Shown here piece after piece: positions 1 to 5,515 of a stretch of DNA of 7,977 bases. The stretch is taken from positions 1 through 7,977 of the forward strand of contig JAIDJS010000129.1 of assembly GCA_029052085.1 (NCBI GenBank). The letters are read 5' to 3'. The DNA comes from Eubacterium sp. (GTDB lineage: Bacteria; Bacillota; Clostridia; Oscillospirales; Acutalibacteraceae). How positions within the stretch are numbered: position 1 is the first letter of the stretch; each line of letters begins with the position of its first letter. The position numbers and the translations under genes were made by a program. Under the pieces are notes generated by a model, which saw only the letters and a list, made by a program, of their open reading frames with translations, was not told the origin of the DNA and made no database searches.

Positions 1-176
1 GTTTCTGTAAGATTAAGTGGCTGGCGAACGATAAGCTTAAGTGTGCCAAGACCGAAATAATCATCAATATCTCTGTCGTTAATGGTAATTTTACCGGTTC
101 CTGCATAAACACGAACTCTTGCTACAGATTCTTTTCTTCTGCCTGTGCCGTAGAAATAAGGATTTGTTTCGTACAT
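1..176 (-). CDS. rpsI: Ribosomal protein S9 (uS9), 5' part only, cut by window edge
   Basis: Small-subunit ribosomal protein S9, whose C-terminal tail reaches the P-site tRNA; the tail lies outside this window. The first 58 codons read leftward from ATG at 176-174. They begin [20 protein letters not shown] and continue with the family's glycine-rich G-x-GKI-x-IN stretch and DYFG. YGTGRRK(E/T)SVARV is the diagnostic N-terminal signature of S9. A GGGAGG Shine-Dalgarno lies at 192-187, 10 nt before the ATG and immediately after the rplM stop codon. The gap to rplM is 16 nt, the usual rplM-rpsI bicistron. Nothing in the visible part is unusual. Confidence 0.97.
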   Translation of the reverse strand, partial: MYETNPYFYGTGRRKESVARVRVYAGTGKITINDRDIDDYFGLGTLKLIVRQPLNLTE

Positions 177-192
177 AATCTATAAACCTCCC

Positions 193-621
193 TTACATTT
201 CCCAAGCTTCAGGCTTCTGAGCCTCATGCTTGTGTTCTGCGCCCTTATAAATGTGGCATCTTGTAAGCTGCTTTCTGCCCTGTGTTGTGCTTGGAATCAT
301 ACCCTTAACAGCAAGCTCCATAGCAAAATCACTTTTTTCATTCATAAGTGTGCCGTATTTAACTTCCTTAAGGTTACCGATATAACCTGTGTGATGCTGA
401 TAAAGCTTCTTGTTAAGCTTATCGCCTGTAAGAACAGCCTTATCTGTGTTGATAATAATAACGAAATCGCCGCAATCTACATTTGGAGTAAAGATTGGCT
501 TGTGCTTGCCGCGAAGAAGAACAGCTGCTTCTGCTGCAACTCTTCCGAGAGGCTTGCCCTCAGCGTCAATAACATACCACTTGCGTTCAACTTCGTTAGC
601 TTTTGGCATAAATGTTGACAT
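193..621 (-). CDS. rplM: Ribosomal protein L13 (uL13)
   Basis: Large-subunit ribosomal protein L13, an early 50S assembly protein that binds 23S rRNA. The 142 residues are the normal full bacterial length. Recognisable landmarks are RKWYVIDAEGKPLGRVA near residues 13-29, LLRGKHKP (35-42), the CGDFVIIIN core (50-58), YQHHTGYIG (74-82), and the conserved C-terminal segment KGMIP...GR (about 106-117) followed by IYKGAEHKHEAQKP (124-137). The start is ATG at 621-619, preceded by a GGAGG SD at 634-630 with 8 nt spacing. It is first in a two-gene operon with rpsI downstream on the same strand, driven by the promoter at 698-670. Confidence 0.98.
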   Translation of the reverse strand: MSTFMPKANEVERKWYVIDAEGKPLGRVAAEAAVLLRGKHKPIFTPNVDCGDFVIIINTDKAVLTGDKLNKKLYQHHTGYIGNLKEVKYGTLMNEKSDFAMELAVKGMIPSTTQGRKQLTRCHIYKGAEHKHEAQKPEAWEM

Positions 622-669
622 TTTGTTTTCCTCCGTTAATAGTTAATTACATTTTTAATGCGTGGGAAT

Positions 670-698
670 ATAATAGCACAAGAAGGTTTTTTCGTCAA
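670..698 (-). promoter_or_regulatory. Sigma-A type promoter of rplM-rpsI
   Basis: Read on the minus strand: a -35 box TTGACG (698-693), a 17-nt spacer and a -10 box TATTAT (675-670). Both hexamers are 5/6 matches to consensus. Immediately upstream (about 699-722) is an AT-rich stretch with T-runs and A-runs resembling an UP element, as expected for a ribosomal protein operon. Transcription should begin near 663. The leader to the rplM ATG would be only about 40 nt and holds the SD. That leaves no room for a typical structured L13 autoregulatory leader. Confidence 0.85.
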
Positions 699-772
699 TA
701 ACAAATTTATAAAAATATATCATTGCTCTTTATTTCTCTTTTTTTCTCGTTTTTTCATGTGGTTTTCTAATT

Positions 773-778
773 TATAAT
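773..778 (+). promoter_or_regulatory. Possible -10 box for the small DUF6774-like gene
   Basis: A perfect TATAAT lies 8 nt before the SD of the small gene at 801. The upstream region at -35 distance is a T-rich tract (about 741-757) with no good TTGACA match, so the promoter is weakly supported. If used, transcription would start near 785. The leader would be about 16 nt, with the SD almost at the 5' end of the RNA. Confidence 0.35.
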
Positions 779-785
779 TTACGAC

Positions 786-794
786 AAGAAGGTG
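786..794 (+). promoter_or_regulatory. Strong SD pointing to an AUA start codon
   Basis: AAGAAGGTG matches the extended SD AAGGAGGTG at 8 of 9 positions. The in-frame GTG at 792-794 lies inside this SD, and the in-frame ATG at 822 is 27 nt away with no SD of its own. The codon at the right distance (6-nt gap) and in the right frame is ATA at 801-803. This decides the start chosen for the following small gene. Confidence 0.55.
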
Positions 795-800
795 TTATTT

Positions 801-971
801 ATAGATCCGTGTGCCGTAAATATGTCTGTTTCGGCTCTTGCCTGTGCGATTGCAGAGGGGAAAAGTGCCGAAGAAATAAACGCTCTGGGAGCGTTCTTTT
901 CCCAGCTTGGTGACTCGCTTGAAACGATTGCTGCATTTGATGCGCTTAATACGAAACAATGTAATCAGTAA
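801..971 (+). CDS. Small DUF6774-like protein, probable non-canonical AUA start
   Basis: A 56-residue protein if read from ATA at 801 (59 from GTG 792, 49 from ATG 822). It starts MDPCAVNMSVSALACAIAEG and continues with K-S-A-E-E-I-N-A-L-G-A-F-F-S-Q-L-G-D-S-L-E-T-I-A-A. I recognise this as the DUF6774 pattern: a short clostridial protein with an N-terminal [N/D]-P-C, an Ala/Leu-rich helix containing a second Cys, then L-x-x-x-F-x-Q-L-G-D-x-L-x-T-I. The function of the family is unknown to me. Three cysteines are visible (residues 4, 15 and 54) and there is no signal peptide. It lies between the divergent rplM operon and metF, 81 nt before the metF ATG. No terminator follows it, so read-through into metF is possible. 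The family assignment is from memory. Confidence 0.75.
   Translation: MDPCAVNMSVSALACAIAEGKSAEEINALGAFFSQLGDSLETIAAFDALNTKQCNQ
879..900. other. GC-rich stem-loop inside the small gene, weakly terminator-like
   Basis: AACGCTC (879-885) and GAGCGTT (889-895) form a perfect 7-bp stem with a 3-nt TGG loop. It is followed by CTTTTC on the plus strand and by TATTTCTT on the minus strand. Both U-tracts are short, so termination would be weak at best. The stem encodes part of the Asn-Ala-Leu-Gly-Ala run of the small protein and may be a codon-level coincidence. Confidence 0.35.
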
Positions 972-1000
972 AAAACCTACTTGTTTTGTATGAAATGGTA

Positions 1001-1029
1001 TTGAATTTATTATAATAATTTGATACAAT
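1001..1029 (+). promoter_or_regulatory. Sigma-A type promoter of the metF-metH-suf operon
   Basis: TTGAAT (1001-1006), a 17-nt spacer, and TACAAT (1024-1029), followed by the metF SD at 1041-1047. Transcription should start near 1036, giving a leader of only 16-17 nt. That excludes a SAM (S-box) or cobalamin riboswitch in this transcript. A second TATAAT at 1011-1016 has only a poorly spaced TTGTAT (986-991, 19 nt) as partner. This is the only good promoter before the terminator at 6439-6470. Confidence 0.75.
1004..1021. promoter_or_regulatory. Palindrome in the metF promoter spacer, candidate operator
   Basis: The perfect 12-bp palindrome TTATTATAATAA (1007-1018) extends to 18 bp with one mismatched pair (1004-1021). 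It sits between the -35 and -10 boxes of the metF promoter, a position where a bound repressor would block RNA polymerase. It is made entirely of A and T in its core, so chance is a real alternative. No second copy was noticed in the window. Confidence 0.3.
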
Positions 1030-1040
1030 ATTACATTCAA
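1012..1040 (-). promoter_or_regulatory. Opposing promoter-like sequence overlapping the metF promoter
   Basis: Read on the minus strand: TTGAAT (1040-1035), a 17-nt spacer and TATTAT (1017-1012). Its -35 box is identical to that of the metF promoter, and its -10 box lies within the palindromic spacer. If active, it would start RNA near 1005 running leftward, antisense to the small gene at 801-971. AT-rich symmetrical promoter DNA often yields such matches, so activity is uncertain. Confidence 0.35.
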
Positions 1041-1052
1041 GAGGTGGCTACA

Positions 1053-1919
1053 ATGAAAATTTCCGATATATTAAAAAATAATAAGGTAAATGTTTCCTTT
1101 GAGGTATTCCCTCCGAAGGAATGGAGCAAGATTGAAACCACAAAAGCGGTTGTTTGTGAAATGGCAAAAAGCAGTCCTGCATTTATGAGCGTAACCTATG
1201 GTGCGGCAGGAACAACCTCCGGCTTTACTACAGAGATTGCAGCTGAAATCAAGAACAATGGTATTACGCCGCTTTCCCATTTAACCTGCCTTACTTCAAG
1301 CAAAAATAAAATAGATACCGTTCTGAATGAACTTGAAGAAAACGGCATTGAAAATATACTTGCATTGAGAGGGGATATTCCGCAGGGCTTTGTTTTTCCA
1401 GATGAACAGCATTTTCATTATGCTTATGAGCTTGTTAATACAATCAGGGAGCATGGGGATTTCTGTATCGGCGGTGCGTGCTATCCCGAAATTCATCCCG
1501 AAAGTGCAAACAGGGTTGAGGATTTTCAGCATCTTAAGGAAAAGGTGGACTGCGGTGTTGATTTTCTTACAACGCAGATGTTTTTTGATAATGAGATTTT
1601 TTATCGCTTTAGGGAAAACTGCGCAATAAAGGGGATAGATGTTCCGCTTATTGCAGGCATTATGCCGATTACAAATGCGAATCAGATTAAAAGAAGCGTT
1701 GAGCTTTCGGGCTGTGCTTTTCCTAAAAAGTTTATGAAAATCCTTGAGCGCTTTGGCGAAAATCCAAAGGCTATGAAACAGGCAGGAATAATTTATGCAA
1801 CGGAGCAGATTATAGATTTAATGGCAAACGGGCAGAATAATATACACATTTATACAATGAATAAGCCCGATGTGGCAGAATCTATAATGAAAGGCTTGTC
1901 TGAAATCATAAATGAATAA
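1053..1919 (+). CDS. metF: 5,10-methylenetetrahydrofolate reductase (MetF family)
   Basis: Cytosolic flavoprotein that reduces 5,10-methylene-THF to 5-methyl-THF, the methyl donor for MetH downstream. The 288 residues fit the short bacterial catalytic-barrel form with no regulatory domain. Landmarks are SFEVFPPK (15-22, with Glu17 as the probable catalytic acid equivalent to E. coli Glu28), SVTYGAAG (46-53), HLTCL (76-80), NILALRGD (101-108, whose Asp lies near the flavin N1 in the family), GGACYPEIHPE (140-150), FLTTQMFFDN (171-180), GIMPITN (202-208) and the C-terminal IHIYTMNKP (264-272). I chose ATG 1053 because GAGGTGG at 1041-1047 lies 5 nt before it; the in-frame TTG at 1020 has no SD and precedes the predicted transcription start. 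Its stop overlaps the next gene by 8 nt. There is no adjacent metV, the zinc/Fe-S partner of acetogen MetF. Confidence 0.95.
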   Translation: MKISDILKNNKVNVSFEVFPPKEWSKIETTKAVVCEMAKSSPAFMSVTYGAAGTTSGFTTEIAAEIKNNGITPLSHLTCLTSSKNKIDTVLNELEENGIENILALRGDIPQGFVFPDEQHFHYAYELVNTIREHGDFCIGGACYPEIHPESANRVEDFQHLKEKVDCGVDFLTTQMFFDNEIFYRFRENCAIKGIDVPLIAGIMPITNANQIKRSVELSGCAFPKKFMKILERFGENPKAMKQAGIIYATEQIIDLMANGQNNIHIYTMNKPDVAESIMKGLSEIINE

Positions 1920-2472
1920 AGCAGAAATATTGAGATATTTAAGAACAAGAAGCACAATAGATGATGAAAGGCTTTTAAATTTGATAGACCGCCTTATGAA
2001 TGAGGTTGATCAGACTGTTGAGCCGAAAAGCATATACAGAATTTTTGATTGCATTGTTACTGAAGATACACTTATCATTGAAAATTTTGAGTTTAAAAGC
2101 AAACAGCTTGCAGAGAATTTAAAGGGCTGCTCAAAGGTTGCCGTGCTGGCAGCAACGGTCGGTACGGAAGGGGACAGGCTTCTTAGAAGATACAGATCCG
2201 AGGGTGCCGGGCTTGCTGTAATGCAGGCGGTGCTTGCCTCTAAAATTGAAGAAATCTGCGATGCAGTTCAGGAAAATATTGAAAAGGAAAATCATGTAAA
2301 CACAAGGCAGAGATATTCACCGGGTTATTTTGATTTGGATATATCCGAGCAGAAAAAGCTGTTCTGCCTTCTTGAAATAACCAAAAGGTGCGGTATTACA
2401 TTAACGGATACCTGCCAGATGATACCAACAAAATCAGTTACGGCTTTTACAGGAATCGATTATGAAGATTAA
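1912..2472 (+). CDS. Stand-alone methionine synthase activation-domain protein
   Basis: A 186-residue protein equivalent to the C-terminal activation domain of E. coli MetH, here a separate gene upstream of metH. In the family this domain binds S-adenosylmethionine and supports reductive methylation of inactive cob(II)alamin. The SAM-binding R-x-x-x-G-Y motif is visible as RYSPGY (134-139). It is followed by the conserved ending GITLTDTCQMIPTKSVTAFTG (161-181), matching the mIPxKSVSA signature. The middle region AVLAATVGTEGDRLLRRY (77-94) is typical of the split version. Thermotoga maritima is a known case of MetH with a separate activation protein. The ATG lies inside the metF tail and has no good SD (GAAAGG is 17 nt away), so translation is probably coupled to metF. 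The end overlaps metH by 11 nt. Confidence 0.92.
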   Translation: MNKAEILRYLRTRSTIDDERLLNLIDRLMNEVDQTVEPKSIYRIFDCIVTEDTLIIENFEFKSKQLAENLKGCSKVAVLAATVGTEGDRLLRRYRSEGAGLAVMQAVLASKIEEICDAVQENIEKENHVNTRQRYSPGYFDLDISEQKKLFCLLEITKRCGITLTDTCQMIPTKSVTAFTGIDYED

Positions 2473-4777
2473 ATTTTTTGACGGAAGCATGGGAACAATG
2501 CTTCAATCGGCAGGCCTAAAGGCAGGCGAGCTGCCGGAGCTTCTGAACTTAACAGATGAAGAAAAGGTGCTTGCCGTTCATAAGGCTTATGCAGCGGCAG
2601 GCTGTGAATATATTACAACAAACACCTTTGGTGCAAACCGCCTGAAAATGGAGAACTATGAAGAGGTTATCAGAAAGGGCGTTGAAATTGCAAAAAAGGC
2701 AGGCAGAAAGGTAGCCCTTGATATCGGCCCTACAGGCAAGCTTCTTAAGCCTATGGGCGATTTGGATTTCAATGATGCAATTGATGTTTTTGCAGGAATG
2801 ATAAACGCAGGCAAAGACGGCGCAGATGTTGTGCTTATTGAAACAATGAGTGATACCTATGAAATCAAGGCGGCTGTTCTTGCGGCAAAGGAAAACTGCA
2901 ATCTGCCTGTTCTTGTTACAATGATTTTTGATGAAAACGCAAGGCTTCTTACGGGTGCGGATATAAAAACAGCCGTTGTAATGCTGGAGGGTCTTGGTGT
3001 TGATGCCATCGGCTTTAACTGCGGACTCGGTCCGAAGCAGATGATTGCGTTTGTTGAGGAAATCCGAAAGTGGACAAGTCTGCCGATTATTGTTCAGCCG
3101 AATGCAGGGCTTCCCGAAAGCGTAAACGGAAAAACGGTTTATAATGTTTCTCCGTCTGAATTTGCCGGGGATATGAAGAAAATGGCGGAGCTTGGTGTGT
3201 CTTATCTTGGTGGCTGCTGCGGAACAACGCCTAAGCATCTTGAAGAGATGATTAAGCTTTGTGCGGATATACCCGAAAGTATTCCGGATAAAAAGGCGCA
3301 CAGTCTGGTTTCTTCCTACAGTGAAACGATTGAGCTTACCGAAAAGCCAATTGTTATCGGCGAAAGGATTAACCCAACGGGCAAAAAGCTGTTTAAGGAA
3401 GCTTTACGGCGCAACGATATAGATTATATTATAAAAGAGGGAATTGCACAGAAGGATGCAGGTGCTCATATTCTTGATGTAAATGTAGGTCTTCCCGAAA
3501 TTGATGAGATAGAAATGATGAAAAGTGCTGTCTATGCGCTTCAGAGTGTGCTTTCAACTCCCCTTCAGATAGATACAACGGATATTGCTGCTCTTGAAGC
3601 GGCGCTTCGCATTTACAATGGAAAGCCGATGCTGAATTCCGTAAACGGCAAGGAAAAGAATATGAAAGAGGTTTTTCCTCTTGCTAAAAAATACGGAGCA
3701 GTTGTTGTCTGTCTTTGTCTGGATGAAAACGGTATACCGGAAAATGCAGAGGGCAGAATTAAAATAGCAGAAAAAATTATAAATACTGCCGCTGAATACG
3801 GTATCGAGAAAAAAGACCTTATTGTTGATGCGCTGACGATGACGATAAGCACGGATGTTAACAATGCAATCGAAACGCTTAAGGCCGTTAAATATATCAG
3901 AGAGGTGCTTGGCGTTCATACGGTTCTCGGTGTGTCAAATATTTCCTTTGGTCTGCCGAAAAGGGAAGCAGTCAATACCGCTTTCTTTACGCTTGCGCTT
4001 CAGAGCGGACTTTCGGCAGGAATTATCAATCCGCAGTCACAGGCTATGATGAATGCCTATTATTCGTTTAATGCGCTTTCTGCTCTTGATGAAAACTGCG
4101 CTGAATATATAGAAAGCGTAACGGTTTCGGAAGCACCGAAAGCAGAAGCAACGGTTACGCTTCATACAGCAATTGTTAAAGGTATGAAGGAGGATGCTGC
4201 AGCCTGTGCGAAAGAGCTTCTAAAGGATAATGATTCGCTTGATGTTATAAATAATCATATTATTCCCGCACTTGATGAGGTCGGAGCAGGCTTTGAGTCA
4301 AATAAAATCTTTCTGCCCCAGCTTCTTATGAGCGCGGATTCGGCAAAAGCGGCATTTGATGTTATCAAGGAAAACATGATACTCAGCGGTGCAAAGCAGA
4401 AAAACGGAGATAAAATTGTTCTTGCAACGGTTCACGGCGATATCCACGATATCGGCAAGAATATTGTTAAGGTGCTGCTTGCCAATTATGGATTTGATGT
4501 TATAGATCTCGGAAAGGATGTTCCCGAAGAGGATGTCCTTAAAGCCGTTGCGGAAAATGATGTTAAGCTTGTGGGGCTTTCTGCGCTTATGACAACTACG
4601 GTTCCGTCAATGGAAAGAACAATCAAGCTTCTTCACGAAAATACAGATGCTAAAGTTTTTGTAGGCGGTGCGGTTTTAACCCAGTCCTACGCAGATATGA
4701 TTCACGCAGATTGGTATACGAAGGATGCAATGGAAAGTGTCAGAGTGGCAAAAGAATTTTTCTCTGGAAAGGAGTAG
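2462..4777 (+). CDS. metH: Cobalamin-dependent methionine synthase, four-domain form
   Basis: Transfers the methyl group of 5-methyl-THF to homocysteine through enzyme-bound cobalamin. The 771 residues hold, in order: a homocysteine/zinc barrel (1-280) with ligands Cys187 in GFNCGLGP and Cys252-Cys253 in GGCCGTTP; a pterin-binding barrel (about 294-545) with IGERINPTGKK (299-309), HILDVNVG (336-343) and SNISFGLP (492-499); a helical cap (about 560-645) with FLPQLLMSA (617-625); and a B12-binding domain (650-771) with GDIHDIGKN (659-667). His662 of the D-x-H-x-x-G motif is the expected lower cobalt ligand. The protein ends right after the B12 domain, so the activation domain of the roughly 1,200-residue E. 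coli enzyme is absent and is supplied by the gene just upstream. AGGA at 2451-2454 is a modest SD. The stop is 3 nt before sufC. Confidence 0.97.
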   Translation: MKIKFFDGSMGTMLQSAGLKAGELPELLNLTDEEKVLAVHKAYAAAGCEYITTNTFGANRLKMENYEEVIRKGVEIAKKAGRKVALDIGPTGKLLKPMGDLDFNDAIDVFAGMINAGKDGADVVLIETMSDTYEIKAAVLAAKENCNLPVLVTMIFDENARLLTGADIKTAVVMLEGLGVDAIGFNCGLGPKQMIAFVEEIRKWTSLPIIVQPNAGLPESVNGKTVYNVSPSEFAGDMKKMAELGVSYLGGCCGTTPKHLEEMIKLCADIPESIPDKKAHSLVSSYSETIELTEKPIVIGERINPTGKKLFKEALRRNDIDYIIKEGIAQKDAGAHILDVNVGLPEIDEIEMMKSAVYALQSVLSTPLQIDTTDIAALEAALRIYNGKPMLNSVNGKEKNMKEVFPLAKKYGAVVVCLCLDENGIPENAEGRIKIAEKIINTAAEYGIEKKDLIVDALTMTISTDVNNAIETLKAVKYIREVLGVHTVLGVSNISFGLPKREAVNTAFFTLALQSGLSAGIINPQSQAMMNAYYSFNALSALDENCAEYIESVTVSEAPKAEATVTLHTAIVKGMKEDAAACAKELLKDNDSLDVINNHIIPALDEVGAGFESNKIFLPQLLMSADSAKAAFDVIKENMILSGAKQKNGDKIVLATVHGDIHDIGKNIVKVLLANYGFDVIDLGKDVPEEDVLKAVAENDVKLVGLSALMTTTVPSMERTIKLLHENTDAKVFVGGAVLTQSYADMIHADWYTKDAMESVRVAKEFFSGKE

Positions 4778-4780
4778 TAT

Positions 4781-5512
4781 ATGATAGAATTAAAGGATGT
4801 GGAGTTTAAGGTTGATTCTCCGAACGGAGAGCTTGAAATTATAGATAAAATCAATCTTAAAATAGAAAGCGGAAAATTTATTGTTATTACCGGCCCGAAC
4901 GGCGGCGGTAAATCAACGCTTGCAAAGCTTATTATGGGAATTGAAAAGCCGACAGGCGGTAAAATTCTTTTTGACGGCATGGATATTACGGATTTGCCAA
5001 TCAATGAAAGAGCAAAGCTTGGCATCGGATATGGCTTCCAGACGCCGCCGAGGTTTAAAGGGCTTACTGTACGCAAGCTTTTAAGCCTTGCGCACGGCAG
5101 TGAGCTTCCAAGCGATGAATGCTCTGCTTATTTAACAAGCGTAGGTCTTTGCTCTGCCGATTATCTGAATCGTGAGGTGGATACCTCCCTTTCGGGCGGA
5201 GAGGTTAAACGAATTGAAATTGCCTCTCTTATGGCAAGAAATCTTAAGCTTGCCATTTATGATGAACCCGAAGCAGGAATAGATCTCTGGAGCTTTGCAA
5301 AGCTTGTTGAAAGCTTTAAAATGATTTCTAAAAACCGCCACGAAAGCGTGCTGATTATAAGTCATCAGGAAAGAATTATGCAGCTTGCTGATGAAATCGT
5401 GATTATTGCAAACGGAAAAATCGCAAAGCAGGGTGCAAAGGATGAAATTTTCCCTGAGCTTTTAAAGCAGCTTAGCAGTGAAAGCGCCTGCAGCTTCAGA
5501 AAGGAGGGATAA
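4781..5512 (+). CDS. sufC: Fe-S cluster assembly ATPase SufC
   Basis: Cytosolic ABC-type ATPase that drives the SufB-family scaffold in Fe-S cluster assembly. The 243 residues contain Walker A GPNGGGKST (38-46), Q-loop Gln87 in GYGFQTPPRFKG, the signature LSGGEVKR (137-144), Walker B LAIYDEPEAGID (157-168) and switch His195 in IISHQER. GFQ-x-P-P and EPEAGIDLW with SGGE-x-KR-x-E are SufC hallmarks that separate it from transport ABC subunits, and no membrane protein is encoded nearby. The SD AAAGGAG (4768-4774) overlaps the end of metH with 6 nt spacing. SufC is followed only by one SufB/D-type gene; no sufS, sufU or second scaffold subunit is present. The protein looks intact. Confidence 0.93.
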   Translation: MIELKDVEFKVDSPNGELEIIDKINLKIESGKFIVITGPNGGGKSTLAKLIMGIEKPTGGKILFDGMDITDLPINERAKLGIGYGFQTPPRFKGLTVRKLLSLAHGSELPSDECSAYLTSVGLCSADYLNREVDTSLSGGEVKRIEIASLMARNLKLAIYDEPEAGIDLWSFAKLVESFKMISKNRHESVLIISHQERIMQLADEIVIIANGKIAKQGAKDEIFPELLKQLSSESACSFRKEG

Positions 5513-5515
5513 TCA

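Noticed and set aside
622..669. Structured L13 leader (autoregulatory RNA) upstream of rplM
   Set aside because: The good promoter at 698-670 leaves only about 40 nt before the ATG, with no convincing stem-loop in it.
971..990. AAAAC...GTTTT pairing after the small gene as a terminator
   Set aside because: The stem is only five weak pairs and has no U-tract, so no terminator is called between the small gene and metF.
795..1040. 81-codon minus-strand reading frame opposite the small gene
   Set aside because: It lies antisense to the better supported DUF6774-like gene, shows no recognisable motif and no SD, and runs through the metF promoter.
1020..1052. Longer metF start at TTG 1020
   Set aside because: It would begin upstream of the predicted transcription start and has no SD. 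ATG 1053 has GAGGTGG 5 nt before it and gives the normal family N-terminus.
2549..3301. 250-codon minus-strand reading frame inside metH
   Set aside because: It is fully antisense to conserved metH codons, the translation is low-complexity and rich in Cys, His and Asn, and no family features are visible. It is a shadow frame.
4702..5076. 124-codon minus-strand reading frame across the metH-sufC junction
   Set aside because: It is antisense to the metH end and the SufC Walker A region, with no SD or family motif.
4781..5512. Transport ABC ATPase interpretation
   Set aside because: The SufC-specific motifs GFQTPPRFKG and EPEAGIDLW, together with the adjacent SufB/D-type gene, fit Fe-S assembly. 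No permease gene is nearby.
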